A stretch of 64,000 nt of DNA from Winogradskyella helgolandensis (GTDB lineage Bacteria; Bacteroidota; Bacteroidia; Flavobacteriales; Flavobacteriaceae): positions 3,733,501-3,797,500 of the forward strand of contig NZ_JABFHO010000001.1 in the NCBI RefSeq assembly GCF_013404085.1, in the 5' to 3' direction. Below the pieces are notes generated by a model. The model was given only the letters and a program-made list of their open reading frames with translations. It ran no database searches and was not told the DNA's origin. Shown here piece by piece: positions 35,279 through 43,485 of this stretch; the stretch's first letter is position 1; each line of letters begins with the position of its first letter. The translations under genes were made by a program, and so were the position numbers.

Positions 35279-35944
35279 TTATATCACTCCCAAATCTTTA
35301 GTTATAGCCACCAAATGAATGGCATTATGGGCTTTAAATTGTTCCCGAAGTTTGTTGAGACGTTTCTCTATAGTACTTAAACTACTGGGATGAATACCGT
35401 TAGATTTGAGACTGCTACTAATCTCATCTTGAGACTGGCCTTCCGATAACATTTTGAGTAACCTAATGTCGTAATCGTCTATCTCTAATTGTGTTTTTGG
35501 ACTTAAGGCTTTCTTCACTTGTGGCGATACGTAGATTTTAGAATGACTAACGGCTTTTATGGCCTCTGCTAGCTCTACAGCCCCTTTTCGATCTTTACAC
35601 ACATAAGCATTAATGGTATAGGTGTTAAACAAGGCCCGAATCTTTTGCAATTGGTCTTTCATAGAATACACTATGATAGGCAAATCTGGAAACTCAGTAC
35701 GTAAGTGCGCTATAAGCATTTCACCAGAAGCTATGGTGGTTGCTCTGTGATCTTTTTTAAACGAGAGGTCGGTAATGAGTAAATCGAAAGGAGTGTTATC
35801 TAATGTCGCTTTCTTTAATTTTAAATAGGCTTCATCACAATATTGAGACCCCTCAACGGTATCCACATTCAAATCCTTTAATATCTTAGTGATATTAGCG
35901 AGGATGGCATCATGATCTTCATTAATTAAAACATTCTTAAACAT
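35279..35944 (-). CDS. response regulator, NarL/LuxR type
   Basis: A 221-residue two-domain regulator. The receiver (1-130) starts VLINEDHDAILANITKIL and carries the phospho-acceptor Asp in DLLITDLSF (about 61). The C-terminal helix-turn-helix is LLKMLSEGQSQDEISSSL with SLSTIEKRLNKLREQF as recognition helix. It would bind DNA after phosphorylation by the kinase at 35947, whose stop lies 2 bases upstream of this start; the two form a two-component operon. Targets unknown. Confidence 0.9.
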   Translation of the reverse strand: MFKNVLINEDHDAILANITKILKDLNVDTVEGSQYCDEAYLKLKKATLDNTPFDLLITDLSFKKDHRATTIASGEMLIAHLRTEFPDLPIIVYSMKDQLQKIRALFNTYTINAYVCKDRKGAVELAEAIKAVSHSKIYVSPQVKKALSPKTQLEIDDYDIRLLKMLSEGQSQDEISSSLKSNGIHPSSLSTIEKRLNKLREQFKAHNAIHLVAITKDLGVI

Positions 35945-35946
35945 AG

Positions 35947-37611
35947 CTACATGGTTATATTAGCTTTAAACCCTTTTTCTGGACTCGTTACAAAAGTAAT
36001 AGTTCCATTAATAGCTTCAATACGGTTTTCCGTATTCTGAAGTCCAGTACCCTTTTTTAAGATGCTACCCACACCATTATCGCTATAACTTATCTTAATT
36101 TTTTTACTCTCTTTAGAGAACATGATGACGACTATGGAAGCTGAACTGTGCTTTTTCATGTTGATTAAGAGCTCTTGCAAAACCCGATATAATGTTAATT
36201 GCTTTAGTTGTGGCAAGGTATCCCAAGTGATATCTGAAAGCCCTTTTATAATGACATTGGTATGGTTATCATTAAAACTTTCTAGTAATTCTTCTAGAGA
36301 CGCTATAAAAGGATCATCGGTATCTAAAACACTATGGCGTTTAGAAATATCGCGTGTTTTCTGATATAAATTATCTAAGGCATTAACAAGCGCTTTATGT
36401 GTTACAGTTTTATGATCCACTTTGGTCATCATCTGAAAGACATCGCTGGCAATTTCATCGTGAATTTGTTTTGAGATGCGCGATTCGGTAGCAAAGACCT
36501 CTTGTGTTTTTTCCTTCTTGTGCTTAGCTCTAAATATAATGTACAAGAACACCCCTAATACGGCGATAAATGATGCTATTAAAATAGCAAAGTGGGTTCT
36601 AAATTCTTGCTTTTCTTGTTCCAGTTGACTCTCTAAGGCCTTTCGTTTATATTCCGAATAATCATATTTAAGCAACGCATATTGGTTTAAACTTTCCTTT
36701 TCTGAAGTATATAGACTATCGTTTAGATGTTTATAAGCTCTGGCATAAGGATCGGCACTTAATTGCGTTAATACCCCTAAAGCCTTGTTTTTATACGATG
36801 GTGAGTTTATGGTTTCAGCAAGTTCTAGCGCTTTTAACGCGTATGTTTGAGATTCACTTTCATCTTGAATTCTATAATAATGTTCTGCTAAATGGGAATA
36901 ACTTGTGTAAATGGTAGAGGTGTCTTTTACGGCTTCTCTTAAGGCTAAGGCGTTGGTCATTAATTCTATACCATGAGCATGACTTAATTTAGATTCAATA
37001 ACACCATAATTATCAATGACCAATGCTTGTGTAATGGTATCCGTTAGTCTTGGTAGCAATTGATAGGCTTTACGGATTTCTTTTTGTGCATTCCCAAAAT
37101 CATCAAACTTTTGGTACACCAGTGCTAAGTTATTATAGATTTTAGCACTATCGGAAGCAGACGCTGCCATTTTAAAAGCACTTTGGTACAATTCTATGGC
37201 TTTTTGCTTGTGCTTTTGTGCGGCATACATAAGTCCTAAGAGATTATAGAAACTTTTTCTTGTTGCCGTTATATGAGGCGAAGGCATCATAGTATCCATA
37301 AAACGCAGGGCTTTAACCGCAGTGGCCTCACTCTCTACATAATCCCCTCTTTTATAGTCTATACTCGCTATATAATATAAATTACGAATAGCATATGTGG
37401 TATCATGTGTCTTTAATGCTTTATCATATGCGCTTTTGAAATACGTCTCAGACGCATACAAATCCGTAGCATTTTGAGGCTTTAAGGCTAAGCCCATATA
37501 ATAGTGCAGACTATCTTTGGTCTGCTGTGCAAATGCATTTTGAACACTTGTTAATAGCACTAAACTAGATATTATATATAATAAGCGGAAGGACAAATAG
37601 CTAGGTTTCAT
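35947..37611 (-). CDS. TPR-containing sensor histidine kinase (NarX/DesK type)
   Basis: A 554-residue kinase. The signal-like N-terminus (LLYIISSLVLLTSVQNAFA) is followed by tetratricopeptide repeats at about 45-310, probably periplasmic, one membrane helix (FAILIASFIAVLGVFLYIIF, about 345-365), the HisKA_3-type dimerisation box ISKQIHDEIASDVFQMM (phospho-His in QIHDE), and a HATPase end (YSDNGVGS, GLQNTENRIEAINGTI). The TPR part would sense a peptide or protein, but the signal is unknown. It is upstream of and adjacent to its regulator. Confidence 0.9.
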   Translation of the reverse strand: MKPSYLSFRLLYIISSLVLLTSVQNAFAQQTKDSLHYYMGLALKPQNATDLYASETYFKSAYDKALKTHDTTYAIRNLYYIASIDYKRGDYVESEATAVKALRFMDTMMPSPHITATRKSFYNLLGLMYAAQKHKQKAIELYQSAFKMAASASDSAKIYNNLALVYQKFDDFGNAQKEIRKAYQLLPRLTDTITQALVIDNYGVIESKLSHAHGIELMTNALALREAVKDTSTIYTSYSHLAEHYYRIQDESESQTYALKALELAETINSPSYKNKALGVLTQLSADPYARAYKHLNDSLYTSEKESLNQYALLKYDYSEYKRKALESQLEQEKQEFRTHFAILIASFIAVLGVFLYIIFRAKHKKEKTQEVFATESRISKQIHDEIASDVFQMMTKVDHKTVTHKALVNALDNLYQKTRDISKRHSVLDTDDPFIASLEELLESFNDNHTNVIIKGLSDITWDTLPQLKQLTLYRVLQELLINMKKHSSASIVVIMFSKESKKIKISYSDNGVGSILKKGTGLQNTENRIEAINGTITFVTSPEKGFKANITM

Positions 37612-37914
37612 GCCCCTAAAATAACAACAAAATATGACTTAAATGCCGTTTATCCGGTGGAAGTCTTAAGGCTTATTAACAGTCTATATTCTGGGAGTTT
37701 GAGTTGAATCATTGCAGTAAAACGTCTATTTAAATCTCAATTTTATTTGATGCTATGGTATGATGGCACTGATTGTTTTACTTTAAGTGTTTACATCACC
37801 TTATAAAGCTGAAGCCGTTAAAAAATCGTTTGAGTTAGTATTCCTCTCAAATGAGAAACTCTTTCTCTATTAATACTTGTAATTTCGAGATTATAAATTA
37901 AAAACTAGACACTT
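37612..37914. other. divergent promoter region, 303 bases
   Basis: This region separates the two-component operon from the stress genes. TAATTTCG at 37880-37887, then AGATTATAAATTAA at 37888-37901, lies just before the gene at 37915. The same 14 bases occur upstream of the gene at 39573. No ORF was supported. Confidence 0.45.
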
Positions 37915-38271
37915 ATGAAAACGCCAGACTATAGTGACCCTAATGCCAAGCATGAATTAGATTTCCTGAGTCAATATCAGGAAAAAGGGTATACCAGTAA
38001 TTTTAGAGTAGAAAATGAAAAACTAATCGCATCCGGTGAAGACAACACATATAAACCCGAAGACGTTCATGTGGTTGCCGAGCATCGTTATGAAGGGATG
38101 AGCAATCCTTCCGATCAATCTATTTTATATGTCATTACGACTGACGATGGTAAAAAAGGGACGCTTATCAATGCATATGGCCCTTCAGCAGACTTAGAGG
38201 TTCATGAATTTATGGAAGCCATTCCTGAAAAGAATATCGATCATGATGACAGTATTTTAAACATCGACTAA
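37915..38271 (+). CDS. conserved hypothetical protein of the stress island
   Basis: A 118-residue acidic cytoplasmic protein. The opening PDYSDPNAKHELDFLSQYQEKGY and VENEKLIASGEDNTYKPEDV, then HRYEGMSNPSDQSILYVI and LINAYGPSADLEV, belong to a short Bacteroidota/Proteobacteria family that is sometimes labelled phosphoribosylpyrophosphate synthetase in databases, without support in the motifs. Function unknown. It is first of a co-directional run with stress-type genes and shares an upstream 14-base motif with the gene at 39573. Confidence 0.75.
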   Translation: MKTPDYSDPNAKHELDFLSQYQEKGYTSNFRVENEKLIASGEDNTYKPEDVHVVAEHRYEGMSNPSDQSILYVITTDDGKKGTLINAYGPSADLEVHEFMEAIPEKNIDHDDSILNID

Positions 38272-38369
38272 TCGTATAGCGCGTTTGCTATACTTAGTAT
38301 GTACAGACGAAAGTCTCATTATTCCACACCAACACTAACTAAACGGACAAGCTTTATTAGCGACGAACA

Positions 38370-39359
38370 ATGTATTACAGAAAGAAACACGGTAAAGGGT
38401 TTACCTATAAGGATGCGCATGGCAAAACCGTAAAGGATGCTAGTCTTCGTGAGTGGTTCACAGCGCTTGTTATTCCACCAGCTTGGACTGAGGTTGAAAT
38501 TGAAGACAACCCAAAAGCCGATTTATTAGTCACAGGAAGAGACGAGAAAGGCCGTAAACAATACATCTATAATCCGGATTATATAGCACAGCAAAACGCT
38601 AAGAAATTTGATCGCATTGTTGACTTTGCCGATCAGTTAGAGCATATGCGCCGCGTGACGGGTCAACATTTACGAAAACGAAAATTAGATCGCAATAAAG
38701 TGATGGCTACCATGCTCAGGTTATTGGAATCCGCATTTTTTAGACCTGGAAGTGATAACTATTCTAAGGAAAATTCTACTTATGGTTTAACGACCTTACG
38801 CCACAAGCATTTAACCATCGATGGGAATGAACTTATTTTTAATTACAACGGAAAGTCTAATAAAGAACAAGAAAAGCATATCGTTGATAAAAAGCTGGCC
38901 AACATTGTACAGCAAATTGATGATATGCCAGGCTACGAAGTGTTTAAATATCTTGATGAAGACAACAACATCGTCGATGTAAAGACGGATGATTTAAATG
39001 CCTATATCCGTGAGGTCATGGGAGACGACTTTTCTGCTAAAGATTTTAGAACATGGGCTGGCACTATGATTGCCGCCATAGCTTTAGATGAATTGGGTAG
39101 TGTGGGTAAAAAAGATCAGGAATTATTAGATAAGAATATTAAAGCTGCCATCGTTAAAGTATCCGAACAGCTAGGCAACACTCCTGCCGTTGCAAAGACC
39201 TCTTATATTGATCCACGCATTATTGATGAATATATGCAAGGCCGAACACTTCAGTACTTTGAAAAAGAAATCAATCAACTACTAAAAAATGTAGAGAATC
39301 TCTCTAAAGAAGAAGTGGGTGTGTTATGCATGTTGCATCATCGTTTGCAGAAGGCATAA
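38370..39359 (+). CDS. DNA topoisomerase IB
   Basis: A 329-residue poxvirus-like type IB topoisomerase that relaxes supercoils through a 3'-phosphotyrosyl bond. The small N-terminal domain has YKDAHGKTVKDA, PPAWTEVEI and DEKGRKQYIY. The catalytic part has the Arg in FGLTTLRHKH-like YGLTTLRHKHL, DFRTWAGTMIAA, and the nucleophile Tyr279 in KTSYIDPRI. All catalytic residues look present. Bacterial enzymes of this kind are often linked to stress genes, as here. Confidence 0.92.
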   Translation: MYYRKKHGKGFTYKDAHGKTVKDASLREWFTALVIPPAWTEVEIEDNPKADLLVTGRDEKGRKQYIYNPDYIAQQNAKKFDRIVDFADQLEHMRRVTGQHLRKRKLDRNKVMATMLRLLESAFFRPGSDNYSKENSTYGLTTLRHKHLTIDGNELIFNYNGKSNKEQEKHIVDKKLANIVQQIDDMPGYEVFKYLDEDNNIVDVKTDDLNAYIREVMGDDFSAKDFRTWAGTMIAAIALDELGSVGKKDQELLDKNIKAAIVKVSEQLGNTPAVAKTSYIDPRIIDEYMQGRTLQYFEKEINQLLKNVENLSKEEVGVLCMLHHRLQKA

Positions 39360-39572
39360 GATGACGTATCTCTTTTAAAGCTGCACCTTTCTTAGTGTGC
39401 TTCACATTCATAAAATAATACGACTTTATCACTTATTTCTCTAGCCATTTTCAATTGAGCAAAAGTCTTGTGCAATTCGATTAATACTGTTGGTACCTTA
39501 TAATTAATTTTAGATTATAAATTAATAACCACATTGAGGTACCTTATCTCATTGTATTAAAACCTTAAAATT

Positions 39573-40025
39573 ATGGCACTATTTGATAAAAAAACAGAAC
39601 AAAAATTAAATGACCTTATTGAAAAAGCTTACGATGCTGAAAAAGGGTATAAAGCAGTTGCGGATCATGTTGATAATCCGAGATTAAAAACATTCTTCCT
39701 TGATAAGGCACGAGTGAGAAGTGGCTATGTCAATGAATTAACCGGTACACTGCGAACAAGTGGTATGGACATTACAGAAAACGACGGTAGTTTCTCTGGA
39801 TCTTTACATAGAGCTTGGATAGATACAAAGGCATTCTTCTCTATAGACAATGATGAATCCATGCTAGAAGAAGTAAAAACTGGTGAGAAAAATGCTATTG
39901 AAGATTACAATGACATTCTAGATAACTATGATTTAAATCCTACAGTAAGAGCTATATTATTAAAGCAAAAAACTGAGATTCAGGCGAGTTATAACAAAGC
40001 TGATTATCTCGAAGGCATACAGTAA
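39573..40025 (+). CDS. PA2169/DUF2383 family four-helix-bundle protein
   Basis: A 150-residue all-helical, ferritin-like bundle protein. The pattern LNDLIEKAYDAEKGYKAVADHV, RVRSGYVNELTGTL, DTKAFFSIDNDESMLEEVKTGEKNAIEDYNDIL and KTEIQASYN is that of the PA2169/DUF2383 family. No metal-binding ExxH pairs are clear. These proteins are usually induced by stress; the mechanism is not known. It has its own upstream AT-rich motif and ends at a strong terminator. Confidence 0.88.
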   Translation: MALFDKKTEQKLNDLIEKAYDAEKGYKAVADHVDNPRLKTFFLDKARVRSGYVNELTGTLRTSGMDITENDGSFSGSLHRAWIDTKAFFSIDNDESMLEEVKTGEKNAIEDYNDILDNYDLNPTVRAILLKQKTEIQASYNKADYLEGIQ

Positions 40026-40052
40026 TTTAGTGTGTTGTTAAAATTAGTTTTC

Positions 40053-40096
40053 AAGGTTTGATGCACATGTTAGGTACTGTGCATCGAACCTTTTTT
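40053..40096 (+). terminator. strong rho-independent terminator
   Basis: AAGGTTTGATGCACA pairs with TGTGCATCGAACCTT (one T-G pair) around a 10-base loop and is followed by six T. It separates the four-helix protein gene from the SDR gene at 40134. Confidence 0.92.
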
Positions 40097-40133
40097 ATAA
40101 ACCTATCATTTACGATACCTCATCAACTCAACT

Positions 40134-40985
40134 ATGATGAATAAACCAAAACAATTTCCAGATCAAAGTCAGGAATTACCCGGAAAAGAAAGCCACATGC
40201 ATCCTGAGCCAGAAGTGATTCGAGATGACTATAAAGGCAGTTCAAAATTGCACCAAAAGGTCGCCCTTATTACAGGAGGTGATAGTGGTATTGGAAGAAG
40301 TGTTGCCGTACATTTTGCCCGAGAAGGTGCTGATATTGCTATTGTTTATCTCTCTGAAGACGACGATGCCAAAGAGACCCAACGCTTGGTAGAAAAAGAA
40401 GGACAAGCGTGCCTTTTAATAGAAGCCGATTTAAAACATACCAGCCAGTGTGAAGCCGCTGTAGCACAATGCATCGCTAAATTTGGCCAACTCAATATAC
40501 TGGTCAATAATGCTGCTGTCCAATTTCCTAAAGATACCATTGCTGATATTTCAATGGATGATTTCGATACGACTTACAAAACGAATATCTATCCTTATTT
40601 CTATATGTCGAAATTGGCATTAGCACATCTTAAACCCCATGATTGTATTATAAATACCAGTTCCGTTACGGCATATAGAGGTAGCGATCATTTAGTTGAT
40701 TACGCCAGTACAAAAGGTGCGATTGTAAGCTTTACAAGATCGTTATCTAAACAATTAGCAAAAGACCACATTAGAGTTAATGGAGTTGCACCTGGCCCTA
40801 TTTGGACGCCATTAATTCCTGCATCGTTTGATAATGTCAGTGATTTTGGACAAGACACCCCATTAGGACGTGCAGGTCAACCGAGTGAAGTGGCTCCAGC
40901 GTATGTGTTTTTAGCGTCCAAGGATGCTAGCTATATTACAGGACAATTTATTCATGTGAATGGAGGGGAAATTATTGGCGGCTAA
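40134..40985 (+). CDS. SDR family oxidoreductase, general-stress type (YghA/YdaD-like)
   Basis: A 283-residue classical SDR. An N-terminal extension (PKQFPDQSQELPGKESHMHPEPEVIRDDYKG) is typical of the YghA/YdaD/GSP39 group. The Rossmann turn is ITGGDSGIGRSVA, the NNAAVQFP strand follows, the catalytic Ser lies in NTSSVTAYRG, and Tyr-x-x-x-Lys is DYASTKGAIV. The end is HVNGGEIIGG. NADP(H) preference and substrate cannot be read. In Bacillus the homologue belongs to the general stress regulon, in keeping with neighbours such as catalase. Confidence 0.92.
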   Translation: MMNKPKQFPDQSQELPGKESHMHPEPEVIRDDYKGSSKLHQKVALITGGDSGIGRSVAVHFAREGADIAIVYLSEDDDAKETQRLVEKEGQACLLIEADLKHTSQCEAAVAQCIAKFGQLNILVNNAAVQFPKDTIADISMDDFDTTYKTNIYPYFYMSKLALAHLKPHDCIINTSSVTAYRGSDHLVDYASTKGAIVSFTRSLSKQLAKDHIRVNGVAPGPIWTPLIPASFDNVSDFGQDTPLGRAGQPSEVAPAYVFLASKDASYITGQFIHVNGGEIIGG

Positions 40986-41026
40986 AAGCCATTCGATAAC
41001 AATACCCAATTAATACTTGAGATTAT

Positions 41027-42826
41027 ATGGAAACTTCAAAATTAGCTATCATCGGCTCAGGGCCTACAGCATTGTATATTCTACAACATATCCTTTCAAA
41101 CTCTGAGGCATTTTTAAAACAATGTAACCAGATTTCCATTTTTGAAAAAAACGCTAAAATGGGTTACGGCATGCCCTATAATCCTGATTTTACTGATGTG
41201 TATAATATTGCTAATATTTCTTCTGAAGAAATTCCAGAGTTACCACAAACCTTAGCGGAATGGTTACGCGCACAAGACCGGGATTATTTAAAGACCCTAA
41301 ATGTAACTAAGTTTCCCATTAAAGCTACTGAAGTCTATAGCCGCATCTCCCTTGGGGAGTATTTTAGAGCGCAATTCAACATATTAATTGATAGTCTAAA
41401 ACATCATGGCTTTAGCATTGATGAGCATACCTCTACGAAAGTTACCGATATCAAACCCATTAGCACTACTGTTGCAGAAGTCATAACTGCGACTAAACGC
41501 TATAGATTTCATAATATACTTATTGCTACAGGTCACCATTGGAACCCTGATCACTCGACGTCTTCTAATTACTTTGATTCTCCATGGCCCATTTTTAAAT
41601 TGTTTAATCCCGATGATAGGTATTACAATTTTGAAATCGGTATTTTAGGAGCGTCACTTAGTGCTATAGATGTTGTCACTTCTTTAGCCCATCGTCACGG
41701 TAAATTTACACATCACCAAAACCAACTTAGTTATCAATTACACCCTAAAGCGAAAGGGTTTAAGATCGTATTACATGATGTTAATGGATGGTTACCACAT
41801 TTACAATACGAGCAAGTACATCCTTTCCGGGAAATGTACAGGTACACGACTCGCGAAGCATTACTGGCTCTTAAAAAAGACAATCAGAATCTATTCATTG
41901 AAACCTATTTTAACACCGTTTGTAAGCCCGCATTACTAAAAGCCTTAAAAAAAGACGAGCTCCATGATGTTGTAACCTTATTAAATACTAAAGACTTTGG
42001 GTTTAAACAGTTCATCGATACTATGGCAGAAAAACATGAGTATATAAATTCGTTTGAAGGTATGCGAAAGGAATTAGAACTTGCTGACACCTTACTACAG
42101 AAAAACAAACCTGTCCATTGGATGGAAACCTTAGATGATTTAATGTATAGCTTAAATTTTCATACCGAATTATTTTCAGCAGAAGATCATCTTTTTTTCC
42201 ATACTGACGTTAAGCCCTTTTTAATGAACGTTATCGCAGCACTCCCTTTAAAATCTGCCCAACTATTATTAGCTTTATACGATGCCAATTGTATAGAACT
42301 CGTTAGTGGAAAGGTTGAAATTGAAACTAAAAGTGAATCTGGTACTCAAATAAAGATATGTGACAGTCATGACGGTGTTGAAACCAAAACTTACCCACTG
42401 TTTATTAATTCGTCGGGTAATGATGATGTTACATTTGATGATTTTCCTTTTGAAACTCTAAGAAATAAAGGGACTATCTCTATGGCAAAAGCTATGTATG
42501 ACCACGCTACTCATACGAGGGAAACTCAAAATACATCTAATGAATCTACCGTAACTAAAGAAGGAGAATTATATCTTAAGTTAGGCGGTATAGCCATAGA
42601 TAATACCTACCGATGTCTTGACGACGACGGGAAGCCTTCACAAATCATTCAAGATTTAGCATTTAATCATATTTATGGCCACAGACCTTATTCATACGGA
42701 CTACAAGCTTGTAATGCAACAAGTTGTATTGTTATTAACGCTTTATTAGACATAGAACTACATGATGCTCAACCTATAGGTATAGAAATAATTACCAAGA
42801 CTTACGAGACAAAGGACGACCTGTAA
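41027..42826 (+). CDS. FAD/NAD(P)-binding protein (FAD-NAD(P)-binding domain, PF13454-type)
   Basis: A 599-residue flavoprotein-like protein. The N-terminal dinucleotide fold is LAIIGSGPTALYIL (residues 6-19), then GYGMPYNPDFTDVYNIANIS, a second GxGxxG-like site GILGASLSAIDVVTSL (about 205-220), and C-terminal SYGLQACNATSC. This resembles the large FAD/NAD(P)-binding proteins (HpyO-like) that bacteria carry with uncertain roles. No membrane helix or signal peptide. It follows the SDR gene by 41 bases and may be co-transcribed. Substrate unknown. Confidence 0.85.
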   Translation: METSKLAIIGSGPTALYILQHILSNSEAFLKQCNQISIFEKNAKMGYGMPYNPDFTDVYNIANISSEEIPELPQTLAEWLRAQDRDYLKTLNVTKFPIKATEVYSRISLGEYFRAQFNILIDSLKHHGFSIDEHTSTKVTDIKPISTTVAEVITATKRYRFHNILIATGHHWNPDHSTSSNYFDSPWPIFKLFNPDDRYYNFEIGILGASLSAIDVVTSLAHRHGKFTHHQNQLSYQLHPKAKGFKIVLHDVNGWLPHLQYEQVHPFREMYRYTTREALLALKKDNQNLFIETYFNTVCKPALLKALKKDELHDVVTLLNTKDFGFKQFIDTMAEKHEYINSFEGMRKELELADTLLQKNKPVHWMETLDDLMYSLNFHTELFSAEDHLFFHTDVKPFLMNVIAALPLKSAQLLLALYDANCIELVSGKVEIETKSESGTQIKICDSHDGVETKTYPLFINSSGNDDVTFDDFPFETLRNKGTISMAKAMYDHATHTRETQNTSNESTVTKEGELYLKLGGIAIDNTYRCLDDDGKPSQIIQDLAFNHIYGHRPYSYGLQACNATSCIVINALLDIELHDAQPIGIEIITKTYETKDDL

Positions 42827-43041
42827 AACCCTACTTATCAACGAACTACTCCTTTAAACACAGTAAATCCATTCGTCAAAACTAAGACCATATCTTCTTC
42901 AATTGCATATATCAGATCTAAACTGAACGTTAGGACGTATATAAAATTAAGGTAGCTAAAAATTAAAAATAATTTAATTTTACACTAATTATTTATTTGT
43001 ATATTGTTTACCTCTTAATTTTAATCCTAACCTTAAAAATT

Positions 43042-43485
43042 ATGATGACTAGCATTCTATTAGTTGACGACGATGAAGACGATAGATTGTTCTTCGAAGA
43101 GGCTATTGAAGAACTCAATGAGGATATATCTTTTAAAAGTCTTAACAATGGATTAGAAGCTCTCACGTATTTAGAGACTTGCACAACATTACCCCATGCT
43201 ATCTTTTTAGATATTAACATGCCTATTGTAGATGGCCCTAAGTGCTTAAAGCGACTCCGTGCTGATGCTAATTATGATGGCATTGTTATATTTATGTATT
43301 CCACATCAAGTGTACCAGACACCATTACTCAATTGCAAAAAGCTGGTGCAAATTTCTACATTAGGAAACCTATAAGCTTTAACGCCTTAAAGCTACTTAT
43401 TAAAAAGTCCTTAGACCTATTGCCACAGCTTGCGACCGCAGGCCAAGAAGAAAATAATTTTTTTATTACGAATGACAGTGCCTAA
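43042..43485 (+). CDS. single-domain response regulator (CheY/Rcp1-like)
   Basis: A receiver of 147 residues from ATG 43042 (an upstream ATG at 42997 would add a hydrophobic run that does not belong to the fold). ILLVDDDEDDRLFFEEAI carries the acidic pocket, FLDINMP the phospho-acceptor Asp, YSTSSVPDTI the Thr/Ser switch, and FYIRKPISF the Lys. It has no output domain. Rcp1-type regulators often work with phytochrome-like kinases, and here the stop overlaps the kinase start at 43472 by 14 bases. Confidence 0.9.
   Translation: MMTSILLVDDDEDDRLFFEEAIEELNEDISFKSLNNGLEALTYLETCTTLPHAIFLDINMPIVDGPKCLKRLRADANYDGIVIFMYSTSSVPDTITQLQKAGANFYIRKPISFNALKLLIKKSLDLLPQLATAGQEENNFFITNDSA

Noticed and set aside
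38274..38293. GTATAGC-GCGTTT-GCTATAC hairpin after the gene at 37915
   Set aside because: No T-run follows, so it was not called a terminator; it may still be a weak structure.
42997..43041. Upstream ATG that would extend the response regulator by 15 residues
   Set aside because: The added hydrophobic peptide does not belong to the receiver fold; the ATG at 43042 gives the normal start.
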